A stretch of 17,515 nt of DNA. Origin: CAYPTY01 sp964413935. Its GTDB lineage: Bacteria > Bacteroidota > Rhodothermia > Balneolales > Balneolaceae. Position 1 is the stretch's first letter. Each line of letters starts with the position of its first letter. A program made the position numbers and the translations under genes. This document shows positions 14,276 through 17,515 of this stretch, piece by piece. The stretch spans positions 1-17,515 of the forward strand of contig CAYPTY010000030.1 of NCBI GenBank assembly GCA_964413935.1. The letters are read 5' to 3'. The notes under the pieces are model-generated. The model was not told the origin of the DNA, did not search any database, and worked only from the letters and a program-made list of their open reading frames with translations.

Positions 14276-15265
14276 TTAAATCTGCTTTATAAGCTCTTCG
14301 ATAAGCCGAACCGAAGTATAACCATCCGCTTCAGCGGCATAGTTATTAACAATGCGATGCCTGAGAACCGGTATAGCCAGGGCTTTTATGTCATCCTCGG
14401 TAACGTTGTAACGTCCAAGTGATAAAGCCCGCGCTTTCCCACCCAGGATCAGATACTGAGACGCCCTCGGTCCAGCACCCCAGCTCATATACTTTTTTAT
14501 CAGTTCAGGAGCCATATCGGAATCTGGCCGAGTCATATGAACGAGTTTGACGGCCGTTTCCAGCACACTATCCGGAACCGGGACTTCACGAACCAGTTTT
14601 TGAAGCTGCTGCAGTTTGTCTGCATCAATCACCGGTTCTGCATGTTGCTCAAGAGTAGAAGTGGTTGCGCTTACGATGCTGATTTCATCCTCAAAAGAGG
14701 GGTAATCCACCCACAGATTAAACATAAAGCGATCCAGCTGAGCTTCCGGAAGAGGGTAGGTGCCTTCCTGCTCAATGGGATTCTGGGTTGCGAGCACAAA
14801 AAACGGGCGATCAAGCTGATAGGTTTTACCGGCAGCCGTTACATGGTATTCCTGCATACCTTCAAGCAGGGCAGCTTGTGTTTTTGGTGGAGTACGGTTG
14901 ATTTCATCTGCTAGAATGATATTGGCAAAGATAGGGCCTTTTACAAATACGAAGGCTTTTTTTCCTGATTCCTTATCCTCTTCGATGATTTCAGTACCGG
15001 TAATGTCGCCAGGCATCAGGTCTGGCGTAAACTGAATTCGATTATAGGTTAAATTAAGTGAGTCAGCTAATGTTTTGATCAGCAATGTTTTAGCAAGACC
15101 TGGAACACCGACCAGTACACAGTGGCCCTGAGAGAAAAGGCTGATCAGCAACTGGTCAACAATTTCCTCCTGTCCAATAACCACCCGGCTGATCTGATCT
15201 TTGATCTTACCGTAAGCGTTTTCAAATTCTTTTGCTAAATCCAGAGTAGGGGTTTCTTGGCTCAT
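14276..15265 (-). CDS. MoxR-family AAA+ ATPase
   Basis: This 329-residue cytoplasmic ATPase shows the full set of MoxR features: Walker A 'GVPGLAKT' (53-60), 'PDLMPGDITG' (81-90), Walker B 'IILADEINR' (116-124) and the family hallmark 'ATQNPIEQEGTYPLPEAQLD' (159-178). A C-terminal lid domain contains 'GAGPRASQYLILGGKARAL'. MoxR ATPases form rings that work with VWA-domain partners to activate or assemble other proteins. The partner here is almost certainly the VWA gene 1 nt downstream. The upstream foldase gene ends 1 nt before this ATG (15265), so all are expected on one transcript. Linkage to SurA-type foldases suggests a role in envelope protein maturation, although the ATPase itself lies in the cytoplasm. 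Confidence 0.92.
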   Translation of the reverse strand: MSQETPTLDLAKEFENAYGKIKDQISRVVIGQEEIVDQLLISLFSQGHCVLVGVPGLAKTLLIKTLADSLNLTYNRIQFTPDLMPGDITGTEIIEEDKESGKKAFVFVKGPIFANIILADEINRTPPKTQAALLEGMQEYHVTAAGKTYQLDRPFFVLATQNPIEQEGTYPLPEAQLDRFMFNLWVDYPSFEDEISIVSATTSTLEQHAEPVIDADKLQQLQKLVREVPVPDSVLETAVKLVHMTRPDSDMAPELIKKYMSWGAGPRASQYLILGGKARALSLGRYNVTEDDIKALAIPVLRHRIVNNYAAEADGYTSVRLIEELIKQI

Positions 15266-15266
15266 A

Positions 15267-16628
15267 CTATAATTTCATGTATTCCGGTACGGGAATAGTG
15301 TATTCGATGTAGATATCGTTTCGGAGGTCTTTAAGCCATTGCTCAAAAATGCGCATTTGTTTCTGCTGCAGGGCAAAACTTTCGATGCGTTCATAATCCT
15401 GTTCCAGATTTGCGGTGTGCTCCTCAATACGATTGTCCAGGCGAACGATACGATAGGCTTTTCCTGAGTTTGCACCACCTGGATTGAAGGAACGAGGTTC
15501 AGATATCTGCCCAACCTCATCCATCAGCAAAACAACACGGTAGAGGGCAGGGTCGAGGGATTGTAAAGGAATAAGTCTTTCTCCGGTTCGTGGATTAACT
15601 ACTTTTCCGCCGGATGAAGCGGTAAGTGGGTCCTCAGAGTGTCTGCGTGCCATATCATCGAAACGGAGGCTGTCAATAGTCAGCAGACTATCCCGGATGG
15701 TGTTTAATTTATCGATGGAGACTTGTTCATCCAGTTCATCTTCGTCGATAGTGATTAAAAGATTATTGGTTTCTATCTGATCCCCGACTCGTCGGTTCAG
15801 GCGGATCAGGTGTAATCCAAACTGAGTTTCCACAACTTCTGATATTTCACCGGGCTGCAGTGCAGCGGCTGCGGCTGAGTATTCAGAAACCAGTTGATTC
15901 AGGTCCATTAGAGGTAACAAACCACCTCTTGGTGCAGAGGGGCCGTCACTGTGGCGACGCGCTAATTCCTCAAAAGGCACGCCCTGACTAACCAGGGAAT
16001 CCCTGAGCAGGTTTGCAAATTCGTATGCAGCTGCTTTGGCATCGGCTTTAGGTGGCGGTAATGAAACAATCTGCGAAATTGCAATTTGTTCCGGTATGAT
16101 GGGCAGTGAATCAACCGGAATATCATTAAAGAAAGCCTGCACCTCAGGCCTTGTCACAGATACAGACTGCATTTTATTACGCCGTACCTCTTCAACCTTG
16201 ATATCTTCCCTGAATTGCTCCCGATAGTCAGCCCGAAGCTGTATCAGGCTCTTGCCGAAAGCCTGTTCCAGTGCCCGCTCACTGCCGGCCTGCTGAATCA
16301 GCTGCTCTATGCGGGCATTCATACGTCGGTTTACCTGATCGTCTTCAACGATGATGGAATCTATTTCAGCTTTCTCCAGCATCACTTTATTGTCGATGGT
16401 TGCCTGCAATACGTTATACCACAGATCTTCCGTGAACTCAACATTATCGTTATTGTAGCGGGCCTGCTGAATGTACTGTATGACCTGTGCGTCTATCTCT
16501 GACTTGAGTATAGGCTTACCACTCACAAGCGCCACAATCCGATCAGCAACCTGGGGTTTTTGCTGCGCAGATACGGATACACTAACTAAGAGGGCAAGGA
16601 TGAAAAGGGGGGTAAAGCGTTTGATCAT
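15267..16628 (-). CDS. surA: SurA-type periplasmic chaperone / peptidyl-prolyl isomerase with two parvulin domains
   Basis: This 453-residue protein has a signal peptide (about 1-21, 'VSVSAQ'). An N-terminal SurA chaperone region follows (about 24-165: 'VADRIVALVSGKPILKSEID' and helices). Parvulin domain 1 spans about 180-278 ('FEELARRHSDGPSAPRGGLL', then 'ETQFGLHLIRL'). Parvulin domain 2 spans about 285-398 ('FDDMARRHSEDPLTASSGG', then 'AYRIVRLD'), followed by a helical C-terminal segment. This is the domain order of E. coli SurA, which escorts outer-membrane beta-barrel proteins across the periplasm. Domain 2 has an expanded loop (about 345-388) compared with domain 1. ATG 16628 is preceded by GGAA in the 17-nt gap after the upstream foldase gene, and moxR follows after 1 nt. 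Confidence 0.88.
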   Translation of the reverse strand: MIKRFTPLFILALLVSVSVSAQQKPQVADRIVALVSGKPILKSEIDAQVIQYIQQARYNNDNVEFTEDLWYNVLQATIDNKVMLEKAEIDSIIVEDDQVNRRMNARIEQLIQQAGSERALEQAFGKSLIQLRADYREQFREDIKVEEVRRNKMQSVSVTRPEVQAFFNDIPVDSLPIIPEQIAISQIVSLPPPKADAKAAAYEFANLLRDSLVSQGVPFEELARRHSDGPSAPRGGLLPLMDLNQLVSEYSAAAAALQPGEISEVVETQFGLHLIRLNRRVGDQIETNNLLITIDEDELDEQVSIDKLNTIRDSLLTIDSLRFDDMARRHSEDPLTASSGGKVVNPRTGERLIPLQSLDPALYRVVLLMDEVGQISEPRSFNPGGANSGKAYRIVRLDNRIEEHTANLEQDYERIESFALQQKQMRIFEQWLKDLRNDIYIEYTIPVPEYMKL

Positions 16629-16645
16629 GGTTGAACTTCCGATAC

Positions 16646-17500
16646 TTATTGCTCCAGAACGTCTGTAATTTCAATTTCATTGTTTGCAGTGGCCTGAAGA
16701 TAGAGATTCTGCACGTAGGAATTGTAATAACGACGGCTTTTTTCAACGATTAACCAGTCTCTGATTTGTTCCATAAGCCATTCCAGATCAGGATGCTCAC
16801 CCGCTGCACGATCCTCTGTCAGCTGTACAAAGTGATATTGATTGCCATATCTGGTAATAGGGGAAATTTCCAGATTTCCGATAAGGCCCAGGTACACATT
16901 CAGTTGCCGAACTCCGCCACCTGCTTCTGACAAAGCCCAGAACCGACGGGATTCGTCCAGATTACTCTCCGGCTGTGTACTGTATTTTTCGACCACTTCC
17001 TCCCAAGGTATTCCCCTCAACAGATCATTTTTAGCATTCTCCGCATTCTGCTCAGAAGAAGTAGTCAGATGCCGGTACCTTACATGGCGTTCTCTTAACA
17101 GAAACTGATTTTTATTAGCCAGATAATAACGCTGTACCTCTTCATCACTCACCATCAGGTCATCCTGCTCTTCACTGATGATAAAATCACGCAGTGATTG
17201 AATCAGGATATCGTTCCGGCTTTCATCCAACCTTCGGCGCACTGCTTCTTTCTGTGCGATACGCATCCGGATGGCTTCCTGAATAAGCAGCTGTTCCCTG
17301 ATCCACTGGTCTCTGAATTCTTTGATCACTAACACACTGTCTCTACTGAAGGCAGCGGTAGGTATGCGCTCCACTGCCTCAGATCGGGTAAGCACTTTAC
17401 CATTCACTTCGGCAAGAATAACCGGTTCTGAACGGGGTGAGTCAACGCAGGAGAATCCAACCAGAGCCAGTGTAGTGATAAGAAGCGTAAATATTCTCAA
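16646..17500 (-). CDS. SurA-like foldase, probable lipoprotein with degenerate parvulin domain (start uncertain)
   Basis: This protein is 284 residues from TTG 17500. The frame stays open to the right edge, so a start just outside the window is possible. The N-terminus is a signal peptide ending in 'VGFSC'; Cys18 is a candidate lipidation site although the box is not canonical. 'PVILAEVNGKVLTRSEAVER' (26-45) is the usual opening of SurA-like proteins, followed by a long helical, Arg/Glu-rich chaperone region (about 55-135). Residues 137-228 correspond to a parvulin domain: 'RHVRYRHL' and a final 'YGNQYHFVQL', but the central G-G-D-L-G-type segment is replaced by 'DESRRFWALSEAGGGVRQLN'. The isomerase activity is therefore doubtful, and chaperone function is more likely. 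It is the first visible gene of the surA-moxR-VWA operon. Confidence 0.75.
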   Translation of the reverse strand: MRIFTLLITTLALVGFSCVDSPRSEPVILAEVNGKVLTRSEAVERIPTAAFSRDSVLVIKEFRDQWIREQLLIQEAIRMRIAQKEAVRRRLDESRNDILIQSLRDFIISEEQDDLMVSDEEVQRYYLANKNQFLLRERHVRYRHLTTSSEQNAENAKNDLLRGIPWEEVVEKYSTQPESNLDESRRFWALSEAGGGVRQLNVYLGLIGNLEISPITRYGNQYHFVQLTEDRAAGEHPDLEWLMEQIRDWLIVEKSRRYYNSYVQNLYLQATANNEIEITDVLEQ

Positions 17501-17515
17501 ATCAGAGGCTTTGTT

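Noticed and set aside
14537..14914. Open frame of 125 codons on the + strand opposite moxR
   Set aside because: It lies wholly within a clearly coding, highly conserved MoxR gene on the other strand and has no protein-like features.
1..17515. Defence system, CRISPR array, transposon or prophage
   Set aside because: No repeat-spacer pattern, transposase, integrase, nuclease or phage structural gene is visible; all genes fit envelope, lipid or housekeeping roles.

Overview
The window looks like chromosomal DNA from a Gram-negative, two-membrane bacterium, most likely in the Bacteroidota/Balneolota/Rhodothermota (FCB) neighbourhood. The pointers are a secretin gene, two periplasmic parvulin-type foldase genes, secreted proteins whose signal peptides end in L-N-A-Q or S-A-Q, and an acyltransferase pair of the ornithine/glycine-lipid type. 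This placement rests on gene content and protein style, not on a marker-gene search. I see no mobile elements, CRISPR arrays, tRNA or rRNA genes. Coding density is very high; the longest stretch without a gene is about 147 bp.

Region 1 (1-3786, + strand) is the end of a type IV pilus/type II secretion-like envelope operon. It holds a PilM-PilN-like fusion (cut by the left edge), a PilO-PilP-like fusion, and a secretin that carries a C-terminal SPOR (peptidoglycan-binding) domain. Five usual proteins (PilM, N, O, P, Q) appear packed into three. An alpha/beta hydrolase gene (4567-3767, - strand) converges on it with a 20-bp overlap.

Region 2 (4715-9352, + strand) is a four-gene run: an OlsB/GlsB-like N-acyltransferase, a PlsC/OlsA/GlsA-like O-acyltransferase, a DinB-fold protein, and an 844-residue membrane protein. 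The last joins a hydrolase-like domain lacking its nucleophile serine, a DedA/VTT membrane domain and an ATP-grasp ligase-like domain. The first two genes are what is needed to build an acyloxyacyl aminolipid. The fusion protein is a candidate for modifying and/or moving that lipid. This region is the best candidate for an undescribed system.

Region 3 (9355-12165) holds the housekeeping genes tadA (-) and apt (+), followed by an unrecognised two-gene unit: a small lipoprotein and a coiled-coil protein with a signal peptide and a C-terminal membrane anchor.

Region 4 (17500-12169, - strand) is a tight operon: a SurA-like lipoprotein foldase, a two-parvulin SurA-type foldase, a MoxR AAA+ ATPase and a large membrane-bound VWA protein. 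The gaps are 17, 1 and 1 nt. Here a periplasmic folding function is linked to a MoxR-VWA chaperone-like pair.

Across the window, at least five genes appear to start with TTG, because an in-frame stop lies a few codons upstream and no suitable ATG or GTG is available.
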